From Corallococcus carmarthensis (GTDB taxonomy: Bacteria > Myxococcota > Myxococcia > Myxococcales > Myxococcaceae), in the NCBI RefSeq assembly GCF_003611695.1, contig NZ_RAWE01000101.1, positions 1 through 32,723 of the forward strand: a DNA stretch of 32,723 nt, written 5' to 3'. The notes beneath the pieces are model-generated. The model saw only the letters and a program-made list of their open reading frames with translations. It did not search any database and had not been told where the DNA came from. Each line of letters begins with the position of its first letter. Position 1 is the first letter of the stretch. The translations under genes and the position numbers were made by a program. Of this stretch, positions 21,808-30,645 are shown in pieces.

Positions 21808-22622
21808 GTCCCGCCGCCTTCCAGGCCGAGCAGCCGGCGCAGCGCCTGGCCTGGATCCGCGTCGCGCAGGAGGGACTCCCCCACGAGCACGGCGTTGGCG
21901 CCCGCGTCACGCGCGGCGGTGAGGTCCGCCAGGTGCTTGAGGCCGCTCTCCGCCACCAGCGCCGTGGACCGCGAGCGCAGCCCGGGCATCACCCGGAGCG
22001 CCGTGCCCGTGTCCGTCTTCAGCGTGGCGAGGTTGCGGTTGTTGAGGCCGATGATGCTCGCGCCCGCGGCCAGCGCGCGTTCGGCGTGCACGTCCGTGTG
22101 GGCTTCCACGAGCGCGGCCACGCCCACCTGCTTCGCGGCGGCGACCATCTCCCGGAGCTCCGCGTCCTCGAGCGCGTCCGCGATGAGCAGCACCGCGTCC
22201 GCGCCCCAGGCCGCGCTCTCCTCCACCTCGCTGGCGGCGACGAGGAAGTCCTTGCGCAGCACGGGGATGGAGACGGCGGCGCGGACCGCGACCAGGTCCT
22301 CCAGGTGGCCGCCGAAGTCCGGCCCGTCGGTGAGCACGCTGATGGCGCAGGCTCCGGCGGCTTCATAGGAACGGGCCACCGCGACGACATCCGCGTGGGG
22401 GAAGGCGCCGCCCGACGGGCTCTTGCGCTTCACCTCCGCGATGACGTTGACCGGGTGTCCGGGCACGTGCCGCACCAGCGCCTGGGCGAAGTCCCGCGTC
22501 GGGGGATGCGCGCCGTGCGTGGGCGGAGGACGGGTCCCCAGCTCCCGGCGCTTGCGCGCCATGATGACGTCCAGCGTGCCGGGTGCGTCCACCGGCTTCG
22601 CGGCTGAAGAGGAGGTCGTCAT
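21804..22622 (-). CDS. trpC: Indole-3-glycerol phosphate synthase
   Basis: TrpC closes the indole ring to give indole-3-glycerol phosphate. The 272-residue TIM barrel shows '[13 protein letters not shown]' (Glu63, Lys65), '[12 protein letters not shown]', 'PVLRKDFLV', '[11 protein letters not shown]', '[12 protein letters not shown]', '[11 protein letters not shown]' and 'LVAESGLKH'. The second position of the first motif's tail is Lys-Ser-Pro rather than the more common Ala-Ser-Pro, a mild variation. The ATG at 22622 overlaps the trpD stop, and its stop overlaps trpF. The N-terminal 12 or so residues ([12 protein letters not shown]) look disordered, so a later start is conceivable. Confidence 0.96.
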   Translation of the reverse strand: MTTSSSAAKPVDAPGTLDVIMARKRRELGTRPPPTHGAHPPTRDFAQALVRHVPGHPVNVIAEVKRKSPSGGAFPHADVVAVARSYEAAGACAISVLTDGPDFGGHLEDLVAVRAAVSIPVLRKDFLVAASEVEESAAWGADAVLLIADALEDAELREMVAAAKQVGVAALVEAHTDVHAERALAAGASIIGLNNRNLATLKTDTGTALRVMPGLRSRSTALVAESGLKHLADLTAARDAGANAVLVGESLLRDADPGQALRRLLGLEGGGT

Positions 22623-23635
22623 GCCGCGGCCTTCTGGATGAGCGCCGTGAGCTTGCGTTCGGCGGCCCCGGAGTCGATGGCGTGCTCGGCCCGCTTCACG
22701 CCCTCCTTCAGGGTGTCCACCAGCCCCACGATGAGCAGCGCGGCGGCCGCGTTGAGCAGCACCGCCGTGCGCACTCCGTCACGCTCTCCCGCGAGCAGTC
22801 CGCGCAGGCGCTTCGCGTTCTCCTCCGCGTCGCCTCCCGCGATGGATTCACGCGGCACCGTGGACAGGCCCGCGTCTTCCGGCGTCACGGTGAAGCGGCG
22901 CACGGTGCCGTCCGCGCACAGCTCCGCGACCTCCGTGGGCGCGCACGGCGAAATCTCATCCAGCCCGTCGTGCCCGTGCACCACCCAGGCGCGCCGGCTG
23001 CCCAGCCGTCCCAGCACGCGCGCGGTCTGCTCCACGCGCTGCCGGTCGAAGGTGCCCAGCAGCTGGTAGCGCGCGCCCGCCGGGTTCGTCAGCGGCCCCA
23101 GCAGGTTGAACACGCTGTGGAAGCCCAGGTCCCTGCGCGCCTGCGCCACGTGCCTCAGGGCGCTGTGGTGCGAGGGCGCGAACAGGAAGCCCACCCCGTG
23201 CTCGTCGATGTCGCGCGCCACCTGCGCGTGCGCGCGCTCCATGGATACGCCCAGCGCCGCGAGCACGTCCGCGCTGCCGCAGCGGCTGGAGACCGCGCGG
23301 TTGCCGTGCTTGGCCACCGTCACCCCCGCCCCGGCGGCCACGAAGGCCACCGCGGTGGAGATGTTGAAGGTGTGCGCCCCATCACCCCCGGTCCCGCAGG
23401 TGTCGAGCACCACCTCCGCCAGGGGCGCGATCTTCGCCGCGCAGGCCCGCATGGCCTCCGCCGCGCCGAGGATTTCGTCCTCGGTCTCCCCCTTCATGCG
23501 CAGCGCGGCCGCCAGCGCACCGACCTGCGCGGCGGATGCCTCGCCCGCGAGCATCTGACCCATGACAGAGGCCATCTCCTCGCGGGAGAGGTCGCGCCGG
23601 CCCACCACCTTGCCCAGCGCTTCCTTGAGCGTCAT
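22619..23635 (-). CDS. trpD: Anthranilate phosphoribosyltransferase
   Basis: TrpD transfers phosphoribose from PRPP to anthranilate. The 338-residue protein has the glycine-rich PRPP loop DTCGTGGDGAHTFNIS (from Asp78), 'VAKHGNRAVSSRCGSADVL', 'FLFAPSHHSAL' and 'LLGPLTNPA'. It is the usual length for a free-standing TrpD; there is no fused amidotransferase, in agreement with the separate trpG at 17352. The ATG at 23635 lies two bases after the aroF stop (TAGCCATG), and the stop overlaps trpC. Confidence 0.96.
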   Translation of the reverse strand: MTLKEALGKVVGRRDLSREEMASVMGQMLAGEASAAQVGALAAALRMKGETEDEILGAAEAMRACAAKIAPLAEVVLDTCGTGGDGAHTFNISTAVAFVAAGAGVTVAKHGNRAVSSRCGSADVLAALGVSMERAHAQVARDIDEHGVGFLFAPSHHSALRHVAQARRDLGFHSVFNLLGPLTNPAGARYQLLGTFDRQRVEQTARVLGRLGSRRAWVVHGHDGLDEISPCAPTEVAELCADGTVRRFTVTPEDAGLSTVPRESIAGGDAEENAKRLRGLLAGERDGVRTAVLLNAAAALLIVGLVDTLKEGVKRAEHAIDSGAAERKLTALIQKAAA

Positions 23636-23637
23636 GG

Positions 23638-24663
<1,026 letters not shown>

Positions 24664-24694
24664 GGGGGACTCCTGCTCTTTCTCTCTCCAAAGG

Positions 24695-24773
24695 CACGCC
24701 GGCGGATGCCGGCGTGGGTGTGCTTGGGGGCATCGGGCACACGCGAAACGTTTGCCGCAACTGTCGGATGCCC
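24695..24773 (-). promoter_or_regulatory. Attenuator-like leader of the aroF-trp operon
   Basis: In minus-strand order there is GGGCATC (24773-24767, segment 1), GATGCCC (24734-24728, segment 2) and a perfect nine-pair hairpin CACGCCGGC-ATCC-GCCGGCGTG (24716-24695). The left arm and loop of that hairpin contain GGCATC (24710-24705, segment 3). Segment 2 can pair with segment 1 or with segment 3, and the latter would open the hairpin. The hairpin is followed by CCTTT, a poor T-run, 25 bases before the ribosome site. A GTG-started 47-codon frame (24800 to 24657) crosses the leader, carries adjacent Trp and Phe codons (6 and 7) and ends over the aroF start. No tandem Trp codons are present. Confidence 0.4.
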
Positions 24774-24802
24774 GCAACCGAACCAGAGTCTTGCTTGCAC
24801 GT

Positions 24803-24822
24803 CCTGGCGTTATCAAGCCAGG
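24803..24822. promoter_or_regulatory. Inverted repeat in the aroF / oxidoreductase divergent region
   Basis: CCTGGC (24803-24808) and GCCAGG (24817-24822) form a perfect dyad around the only AT-rich spot in the region, GTTATCAA. It lies 31 bases ahead of the oxidoreductase ATG and 139 bases ahead of aroF, so it could be an operator for either gene. It does not match a TrpR, TyrR or T-box sequence that I recognise. Confidence 0.35.
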
Positions 24823-24853
24823 GTCCGCACGCTCGCTGGACGGGAGGCGGACC

Positions 24854-26104
24854 ATGGCGAAACGGCCCGGGGTCATCGTGGTGGGTGGGGGGCTGGCGGG
24901 CCTGGCGTGCGCGACGGCCCTCCTGGAGGCGCGTGTGGACGCACACGTGCTGGAAGCAGGGGACGCGCCGGGCGGAAGGGTGCGCACCGACTCGCACGAA
25001 GGGTTCCTCCTGGACCGGGGCTTCCAGGTGTACCTCACGGCCTACCCGGAAGGCCGGCGCGTGCTGGACCTCAAGGCCCTGTCGCTCCAGCGCTTCATCC
25101 CAGGCGCGAAGGTGTGGCGGGGTGGGCGACTGCACACGCTGGCGGACCCGCTGAGGCAGCCCGTCACGGCGGTGTCACACCTGTTCGACGCGCCGGGGGG
25201 ATTGGCGGACAAGCTGCGCGTGCTGGAGCTGCGGCAGCACGCCACGTCCGGCGAGCTGGGGGACGTGTGGCAGCGGCCCCAGCAGGAGTCGCGGCAGTTC
25301 CTGCTCGACCTGGGCTTCTCCGAGGAGATGCTCGACGCGTTCCTCAAGCCCTTCTTCGGCGGCATCTTCCTGGAGCGCGAGCTGACGACGTCCAGCCGGA
25401 TGCTGGAGTTCGTGTTCCGGATGTTCGCGACGGGCCACGCGGCGGTGCCAGCGCTCGGAATGGAGGCCATTCCCGAACAGCTGGCGGCGAAGCTGCCGTC
25501 GGCGGCGCTGCGGATGCGCGTGCGCGTGGAGGAGGTCTGGGGCCACCGCGTGCTCCTGCCGGGCGGGGAGATGCTGCACGCGGACGCCGTCGTGGTGGCG
25601 ACGGATCCAAGCACCGCGGCGTCGCTGCTCGTGGGCATGCCGGCGCCCCGGATGAACCGGGTGACGTGTCTGTACTTCGCCGCGCCGGAGCCCCCGGTGG
25701 AGGGCCCGTGGCTCACGCTCAACGGTGAAGGGCGCGGGCCGGTGAACAACGTGGCGGTGATGAGCGAGGTGTCCGCCGCGTACGCGCCCCAGGGCCAGGC
25801 GCTGGTGTCCGTGTCGGTGGTGGACGACGCGGGCGGTGCGGAGTCGCTGGAGGCGCGCGTGCGCGCGCAGCTCACGGAGTGGTTCGGCACGGCGGTGTCC
25901 GCGTGGCGGCATCTGCGCACGTACACCGTCGCGGAGGCCCTGCCCGCGCAGCCTCCGTCCGCGCTGGTGGAACCGCACCGGCCCGTGCGGCTGGCCGCGG
26001 GGCTCTACGTGTGTGGAGACCACCGCGAGAACGCGTCCATCGACGGTGCGCTCACGTCGGGGCGCCGCGCGGCGGAGGCGGTGCTGCAGGACCTGGGCAG
26101 ATAG
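24854..26104 (+). CDS. FAD-dependent amine oxidase/protoporphyrinogen oxidase-family oxidoreductase
   Basis: The 416-residue protein is a flavin-containing amine-oxidase-family enzyme. The N-terminal Rossmann fold is clear: '[20 protein letters not shown]' with GGGLAG at residues 11-16, then the FAD ribose-binding acid '[16 protein letters not shown]'. Near the C-terminus, '[25 protein letters not shown]' matches the second FAD-contacting motif. In the middle are '[19 protein letters not shown]' and '[14 protein letters not shown]'. Relatives oxidise porphyrinogens, carotenoids or amines; the substrate here is unknown. The ATG at 24854 has GGAGG six bases upstream. It is divergent from aroF across 190 bases, which suggests shared regulation but not proof of a shared pathway. 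Confidence 0.88.
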   Translation: MAKRPGVIVVGGGLAGLACATALLEARVDAHVLEAGDAPGGRVRTDSHEGFLLDRGFQVYLTAYPEGRRVLDLKALSLQRFIPGAKVWRGGRLHTLADPLRQPVTAVSHLFDAPGGLADKLRVLELRQHATSGELGDVWQRPQQESRQFLLDLGFSEEMLDAFLKPFFGGIFLERELTTSSRMLEFVFRMFATGHAAVPALGMEAIPEQLAAKLPSAALRMRVRVEEVWGHRVLLPGGEMLHADAVVVATDPSTAASLLVGMPAPRMNRVTCLYFAAPEPPVEGPWLTLNGEGRGPVNNVAVMSEVSAAYAPQGQALVSVSVVDDAGGAESLEARVRAQLTEWFGTAVSAWRHLRTYTVAEALPAQPPSALVEPHRPVRLAAGLYVCGDHRENASIDGALTSGRRAAEAVLQDLGR

Positions 26105-26271
26105 CTCCCTGTGGCCCGCGAAGCATCTCGTTGCCTCCCAGACAACACATCGGGTGAGGGCGGAATCGCGAAGGAAGGGGGACCGGCCAGCCGTGTCCCT
26201 GACAGCTGGACGCATTGCCCGCAGCGGACCTAGGGTCGGACGCACACACTCGTTCTCCAAGGAATCCGTTC

Positions 26272-28740
26272 ATGCTCCGCCGCCTTGCCCTCCTGGGATT
26301 GCTCGGTCTCGTGGCCTGTCCCGGCGACAACAGCAACGATGATGACGACACCAGTTCAACCAAGGGGACCGTCACCGGCACCCTGCAGCCGTTCCAGGCG
26401 GGCTCCGCCGCGGCGAACGCCGGGGCGTCGCTGGATGCGTTCTTCTCCCTGCCGGGCGCGAAGAACCTGTCCCAGAAGGTCTCCAGCGCCCTGGCGGCGC
26501 GGGGCGTGTGGCGCACGGGCATCCCGGCCAGGCCGCTGACGCACGAGGCGTCGCTGCTGGCCGGGGAGATCATCGTCCACTTCGACACGCCCAACCTGAC
26601 CGCCGAGGAGGCCGTCGCGCAGGCGCGCATCGCGGGCTACCACGTCGTGCACCAGGCCTTCCTGAGCGATACGCAGCACCTCTTGCGCTACGAGGTCAGC
26701 CAGCCTCAGGCGATGTCTGGCGGCACTCCCAACGTGCGCGCCCTCACCGAGGCGGAGCACGTGCGCGTGCTCCAGCAGGTGCAGGCCGTGCAGGGCGTGC
26801 AGAACGCGGAGAGCAACATGCGGGTGCGGGCGCTCGCCGTGCCCAATGATCCGCTCTACGCGCGGCAGTGGCACTACAAGAACATGAACCTGCCGGCGGC
26901 CTGGGACCTGGGCACGGGCAGCGACTCCATTGTCGTGGCGGTGGTGGACACCGGCATCACGTCCCACCCGGACCTGAACTCGCGCGTGCTGCCCGGCGTG
27001 GACCTCATCTCCAGCGCCAGCAACGCGGGCGACGGCGACGGCGTGGACACCGACCCGACGGACAACGGCAAGGACCTGCCCAACGGCGGCTCGTCGTACC
27101 ACGGCACGCACGTGGCCGGGACCATTGGCGCGTCGTCCAACAACGGCGTGGGCGTGGCGGGCGTCACCTGGTCCGGCCGCAACATCCTGCCGGTGCGCGT
27201 GCTGGGCACGCAGGGCGGCTCGCTGGCGGACATCATCGCGGGCGTCACCTGGGCCAGCGGCGGCAGCGTCCCCGGCGTGCGGGCGAACACCACGCCCGCG
27301 CGGGTCATCAACATGAGCCTGGGCGGCAACGGCAACCCTTCGACGGAGATGCAGACCGCCATCAACGCGGCCGTGGCGCGTGGGGCCATCCTGGTGGTGG
27401 CCGCGGGCAACGAGAACGAGAACACCTCCACCAGCTTCCCGTGCAACCAGCAGAACGTCATCTGCGTGGGCGCGGTGCGCTTCAATGGCAAGCGCGCCAG
27501 CTACTCCAACTACGGCACGCAGGTGGACGTCATGGCCACCGGCGGCCAGACGAGCGAGGACAGCAACGGCGACGGCTTCCCGGACGGTGTGCTGTCCACG
27601 CTGCCCAACAGCAGCAACCTGCCCTCCTATGAGTGGTACCAGGGCACCAGCATGGCCACGCCGCACGTGGCGGGCATCGTGGCGCTGATGCTGGCGCAGG
27701 ACCCCACCCTCACGGTGACGGAGGCGGAGACCATCCTGCGGGACACCGCGGACACGACGAGCAAGTGCTCCGAGGGCTGCGGCGCGGGCCTGGTGGACGC
27801 GTACGCCGCGGTGCTGCGCGCCAAGGGCGGCGGTGACCCGACGTTGCCCCCGAAGCTGGCCATCAGCACCACGCAGCTGTCCTTCACCGGCACGGCGTCG
27901 CAGTCGCTGTCCGTGCGCAACAACGGCGGTGGCACGCTGCAGGTGAGCGCGGCCATCTCCGGCGCCAACGCCTCCGCGGTGTCCGTCTCCAGCACCTCGC
28001 TGTCCATCCCCGCGTACAAGTCCGGGTCGCTGACGGTGAGCGTCAACCCGGGCTCGCTGCCGGCGGGCAACTACGTGGCGCAGCTCGACCTGACGGGCGC
28101 GTCCGGTGCGGGCACCGCGCAGGTGCTGGTGAAGCTCCGCGTGGGCGTCAACGACGGGAAGAACGCGTTCATCGCGTTCGCGTACCTGGACGCCGCGGGC
28201 GAGGTGCAGATCGACGACGACGGCATCGGCCCGGTGGCCGCGTCCGGTGGGTACAACTACAGCATGAAGATGACCCCGCGCGACTACCTGGTGCTGGCGT
28301 CCATCGACGACACCGGCGAGGGCGACTTCTTCGACGACGGCGACCGCGTGGGTTTCTGGCGCGACACCACCCAGGTGGAGACCGTGACGGTCACCAAGGG
28401 CACGACGACCAGCGACATCAGCTTCACGCTGGTTCCCTACCAGTCGGACGACGACCACACGCCGACGACGACCATTGGTGGGGCCTGCACCACCAACGGC
28501 ACGTGCGGCACCGGTGGCCTGTGCCTCACCGGCGGCAACTTCCCGGGCGGCTACTGCACCCAGGACTGCGTGACGTCCAGCTGCCCGTCGGGGTCGGCCT
28601 GCTACAGCAACGACAAGGGCGCCACCGCCTACTGCTTCGTGTCGTGCACGCCGTCGTCGGGTGGCACCGGCCAGGGGACGTGCCGCACGGGCTACCGCTG
28701 CGTCAGCGACAGCTCGGGCAGCGGCGCGTGCATCCCGTAG
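26272..28740 (+). CDS. Subtilisin-like (S8) serine protease lipoprotein with Cys-rich C-terminus
   Basis: The 822-residue protein is an envelope or secreted protease. A lipoprotein signal ends at Cys16 (LGLVAC), followed by an Asp-rich linker. A propeptide-like domain spans about residues 95-190 ('EIIVHFDTPNLTAEEA' and 'GVQNAESNMRVRAL'). The peptidase S8 domain has VVDTGI (Asp226), YHGTHVAGT (His277), AAGNEN (oxyanion Asn380) and GTSMATPHVAG (Ser460), so the triad is intact. After it come an Ig-like/BACON-type beta domain (about 524-625), a second beta domain with Asp-rich loops (DDTGEGDFFDDGD), and from about residue 737 a tail with 12 cysteines. The ATG at 26272 has AAGGA nine bases upstream. 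Predatory or nutrient-protein degradation is a reasonable inference for a myxobacterium but is not shown by the sequence. Confidence 0.92.
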   Translation: MLRRLALLGLLGLVACPGDNSNDDDDTSSTKGTVTGTLQPFQAGSAAANAGASLDAFFSLPGAKNLSQKVSSALAARGVWRTGIPARPLTHEASLLAGEIIVHFDTPNLTAEEAVAQARIAGYHVVHQAFLSDTQHLLRYEVSQPQAMSGGTPNVRALTEAEHVRVLQQVQAVQGVQNAESNMRVRALAVPNDPLYARQWHYKNMNLPAAWDLGTGSDSIVVAVVDTGITSHPDLNSRVLPGVDLISSASNAGDGDGVDTDPTDNGKDLPNGGSSYHGTHVAGTIGASSNNGVGVAGVTWSGRNILPVRVLGTQGGSLADIIAGVTWASGGSVPGVRANTTPARVINMSLGGNGNPSTEMQTAINAAVARGAILVVAAGNENENTSTSFPCNQQNVICVGAVRFNGKRASYSNYGTQVDVMATGGQTSEDSNGDGFPDGVLSTLPNSSNLPSYEWYQGTSMATPHVAGIVALMLAQDPTLTVTEAETILRDTADTTSKCSEGCGAGLVDAYAAVLRAKGGGDPTLPPKLAISTTQLSFTGTASQSLSVRNNGGGTLQVSAAISGANASAVSVSSTSLSIPAYKSGSLTVSVNPGSLPAGNYVAQLDLTGASGAGTAQVLVKLRVGVNDGKNAFIAFAYLDAAGEVQIDDDGIGPVAASGGYNYSMKMTPRDYLVLASIDDTGEGDFFDDGDRVGFWRDTTQVETVTVTKGTTTSDISFTLVPYQSDDDHTPTTTIGGACTTNGTCGTGGLCLTGGNFPGGYCTQDCVTSSCPSGSACYSNDKGATAYCFVSCTPSSGGTGQGTCRTGYRCVSDSSGSGACIP

Positions 28741-28762
28741 TGACGTGAAGGTCCGTCTCGCC

Positions 28763-28795
28763 GCCGGCGGTGCACGCGTGAACGTGCCCGCCGGC
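28763..28795 (+). terminator. Long hairpin after the S8 protease gene
   Basis: GCCGGCGG and CCGCCGGC form an eight-pair outer stem. Inside it, past one bulged T, GCACG pairs with CGTGC around the loop CGTGAA, for 13 pairs in all. It begins 23 bases after the protease stop and ends 33 bases before the CPBP gene. There is no T-run, but its size and place suit a terminator or mRNA 3'-end stabiliser. Confidence 0.55.
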
Positions 28796-28827
28796 CTCCA
28801 TCGCGCCGGGGTACGCTGCCGCGCGCG

Positions 28828-29481
28828 ATGACCGCTTCTCCCGTTGGACCGCCGTCAGTGGGTGACGCGGCCCTGCCGTTCTGGCGGGCCGCGGCCGCTG
28901 GCGGCGTGCTGGCCTGGACGGCGCTGGTGCACGCGCACCCGCCGCGCTTCTTCGCCGTCGCTTCCGTCTTCTGCGCCCTCTGGCTCGCGGTGACGTGGCG
29001 GGCAATGGGCCCCTGGCGGAGGCCGCCGCCCGCCCTGTCGCTTCCGGATGCCGCGTGGGGTGGCGCCCAGGCGGTGGTGTTGTACGCGGGCGCGCGGGCC
29101 TTCCTGTGGGCCTTCTGTGGCGGCTTCACGGACGCGCTCTGCGGGCCGCTGCAATCCATCTACTCGACGTTCGGCACGGGGTCGCAGGGGACGGCGCTGG
29201 CCCTGGTGCTGCTGCTCGTTCCCGCGGAGGAGCTGTTCTGGCGCGGGTGGGTGCAGGGCGCGCTGCGTCCCTGGCTGGGACGGTGGGGCGCCGTCATCGG
29301 GTCGGCGGTGCTGTCGAGCGTCGTGCTGCTGGGGTTCGGTGAGCCGTTGCTGGCGCTGGCCGCGCTGCCCACGTCGCTCGCCTGGGGCGCGCTGGCCGAG
29401 TGGCGCCGGACGCCCGTGGCGTCCTGGGTGAGCCATGCCTTGTGGGACGTGCTCATCGTCGTGGTGTGGCCCGCGACGTGA
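28828..29481 (+). CDS. CPBP-family intramembrane protease-like protein with a degenerate motif 2
   Basis: The 217-residue protein has six or so hydrophobic segments and belongs to the CPBP (CAAX protease and bacteriocin-processing) family. Motif 1 is intact, EELFWRGW (Glu134, Glu135, Arg139), and motif 3 is intact, SHALWD (His203, Asp207). Motif 2, normally FxxxH in the helix between them, reads VVLLGFGEPLL here and has no His. Family members cleave prenylated or small membrane peptides, or act as non-proteolytic partners. The loss of this His may reduce or alter catalysis. The ATG at 28828 has no clear ribosome site. It lies 87 bases after the protease and 24 bases before the next gene, so it may be co-transcribed with the latter. 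Confidence 0.85.
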   Translation: MTASPVGPPSVGDAALPFWRAAAAGGVLAWTALVHAHPPRFFAVASVFCALWLAVTWRAMGPWRRPPPALSLPDAAWGGAQAVVLYAGARAFLWAFCGGFTDALCGPLQSIYSTFGTGSQGTALALVLLLVPAEELFWRGWVQGALRPWLGRWGAVIGSAVLSSVVLLGFGEPLLALAALPTSLAWGALAEWRRTPVASWVSHALWDVLIVVVWPAT

Positions 29482-29505
29482 GCGTGCGTGTCACAATGCG
29501 CGCCC

Positions 29506-30540
29506 ATGGCTTCGTCTCCTGAGATCTGCGTCTTCGGCGCGGGCAGCATCGGCTGTTACGTGGGTGGGCGGCTCGCCGCGACGGGCGCGACGGTGCGCTT
29601 CGTGGGCCGCGAGCGGGTGGTGGCGGAGGTGCGCGCGCACGGCCTGCACTTGACCGACTGGCAGGGCGCGGACCTGAAGGTGCCCGCGGCGGACGTGCGC
29701 ATCGACACGGGGCCGGAGGCGCTGGCCACGGCGGACCTGGTGCTCGTCACGGTGAAGTCCGCCGCGACGGAGGAGGCGGGGCAGACGCTCGCGCCGCGGC
29801 TCAAGCCCGGCGCCATCGTCATCAGCTTCCAGAACGGGCTGCACAACGCGGCGGTGCTGCGGGGACTGCTGCCCGGCCACACGGTGCTCACGGGCATGGT
29901 GCCCTTCAACGTCGCGGCGCAGGGACAGGGGCATTTCCACGCGGGCTCCGAAGGCACGCTGGAGGCGGAGCAGCACGCGGGGCTCGCGCCGTTCGTGGAG
30001 GCCTTCGTTCGCGCGGGGCTGCCGCTGAAGCAGCACGCGGACATCCTCGCGGTGCAGTGGGCGAAGCTGCTGTTCAACCTCAACAACGCGCTCAACGCGC
30101 TGGCGAACCTGCCGCTGAAGGAGGAGCTGTCGCAGCGCGCGTGGCGGCGGTGCCTGGCGCTCGCTCAACGAGAGGCGCTGGCGGTGCTTGCGCGTGCCGG
30201 GGTGAAGCCCGCGAAGCTGACGCCGCTGCCGCCGGGATGGATTCCCTTGCTGTTGGGGTCGCCGGACGCGGTGTTCGCGGTGCTGGCGAAGAAGATGCTG
30301 GCCATCGACCCGAAGGCGCGTTCGTCCATGTGGGACGACCTGCACGCGGGCCGCAAGACGGAGGTGGACTACCTCAACGGCGAGGTGATCCGTCTGGCCC
30401 GGCAGCACGGCGTGTCCGCGCCGGTGAACTCACGGCTCGTGGAACTCATCCGTGAGGCGGAAGGTGGGAACCGCCGCGCTTGGACCGGGGACGCGCTGCT
30501 CGCGGACCTGAAGAAGGCGGAGCTCGCGAACCCGGCGTGA
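29506..30540 (+). CDS. panE: 2-dehydropantoate 2-reductase family protein
   Basis: The 344-residue protein matches ketopantoate reductase, which reduces 2-dehydropantoate to pantoate with NADPH in coenzyme A synthesis. The N-terminal dinucleotide fold has 'ICVFGAGSIGCYVGGRLA' (GAGSIG at residues 11-16), then 'LVLVTVKS' and 'SFQNGLHN'. The C-terminal helical domain has the catalytic-Lys segment 'QWAKLLFNLNNALNAL' and 'SSMWDDLHAGRKTEVDYLNG' with the substrate-binding Ser and Glu. I chose the ATG at 29506 (MASSPEICVF); a GTG at 29488 would add six residues, and neither has a good ribosome site. Paralogues act on other 2-keto acids, so pathway membership is probable rather than proven; no pan genes are adjacent. 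Confidence 0.85.
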   Translation: MASSPEICVFGAGSIGCYVGGRLAATGATVRFVGRERVVAEVRAHGLHLTDWQGADLKVPAADVRIDTGPEALATADLVLVTVKSAATEEAGQTLAPRLKPGAIVISFQNGLHNAAVLRGLLPGHTVLTGMVPFNVAAQGQGHFHAGSEGTLEAEQHAGLAPFVEAFVRAGLPLKQHADILAVQWAKLLFNLNNALNALANLPLKEELSQRAWRRCLALAQREALAVLARAGVKPAKLTPLPPGWIPLLLGSPDAVFAVLAKKMLAIDPKARSSMWDDLHAGRKTEVDYLNGEVIRLARQHGVSAPVNSRLVELIREAEGGNRRAWTGDALLADLKKAELANPA

Positions 30541-30605
30541 GGCCCATGACCGCGCGTGGCGGGCCTTGCGACCCGCGCACGCACGGAAGCTTCATCCACA
30601 GCGGC

Positions 30606-30630
30606 GTGGCGGGCTCATCGCTCCCGCCAC
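30606..30630. terminator. Shared hairpin between convergent panE and htpG
   Basis: GTGGCGGG (30606-30613) and CCCGCCAC (30623-30630) pair perfectly over eight bases with a nine-base loop. It lies 66 bases after the panE stop and 16 bases beyond the htpG stop, so it could end transcription from both sides. T-runs are lacking on both strands. Confidence 0.5.
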
Positions 30631-30645
30631 TCCGGACGTCTGTGA

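Noticed and set aside
26356-28458. 700-codon minus-strand open frame opposite the S8 protease
   Set aside because: The composition is Arg/His/Val-rich without motifs, while the protease on the plus strand has an intact catalytic triad and signal peptide.
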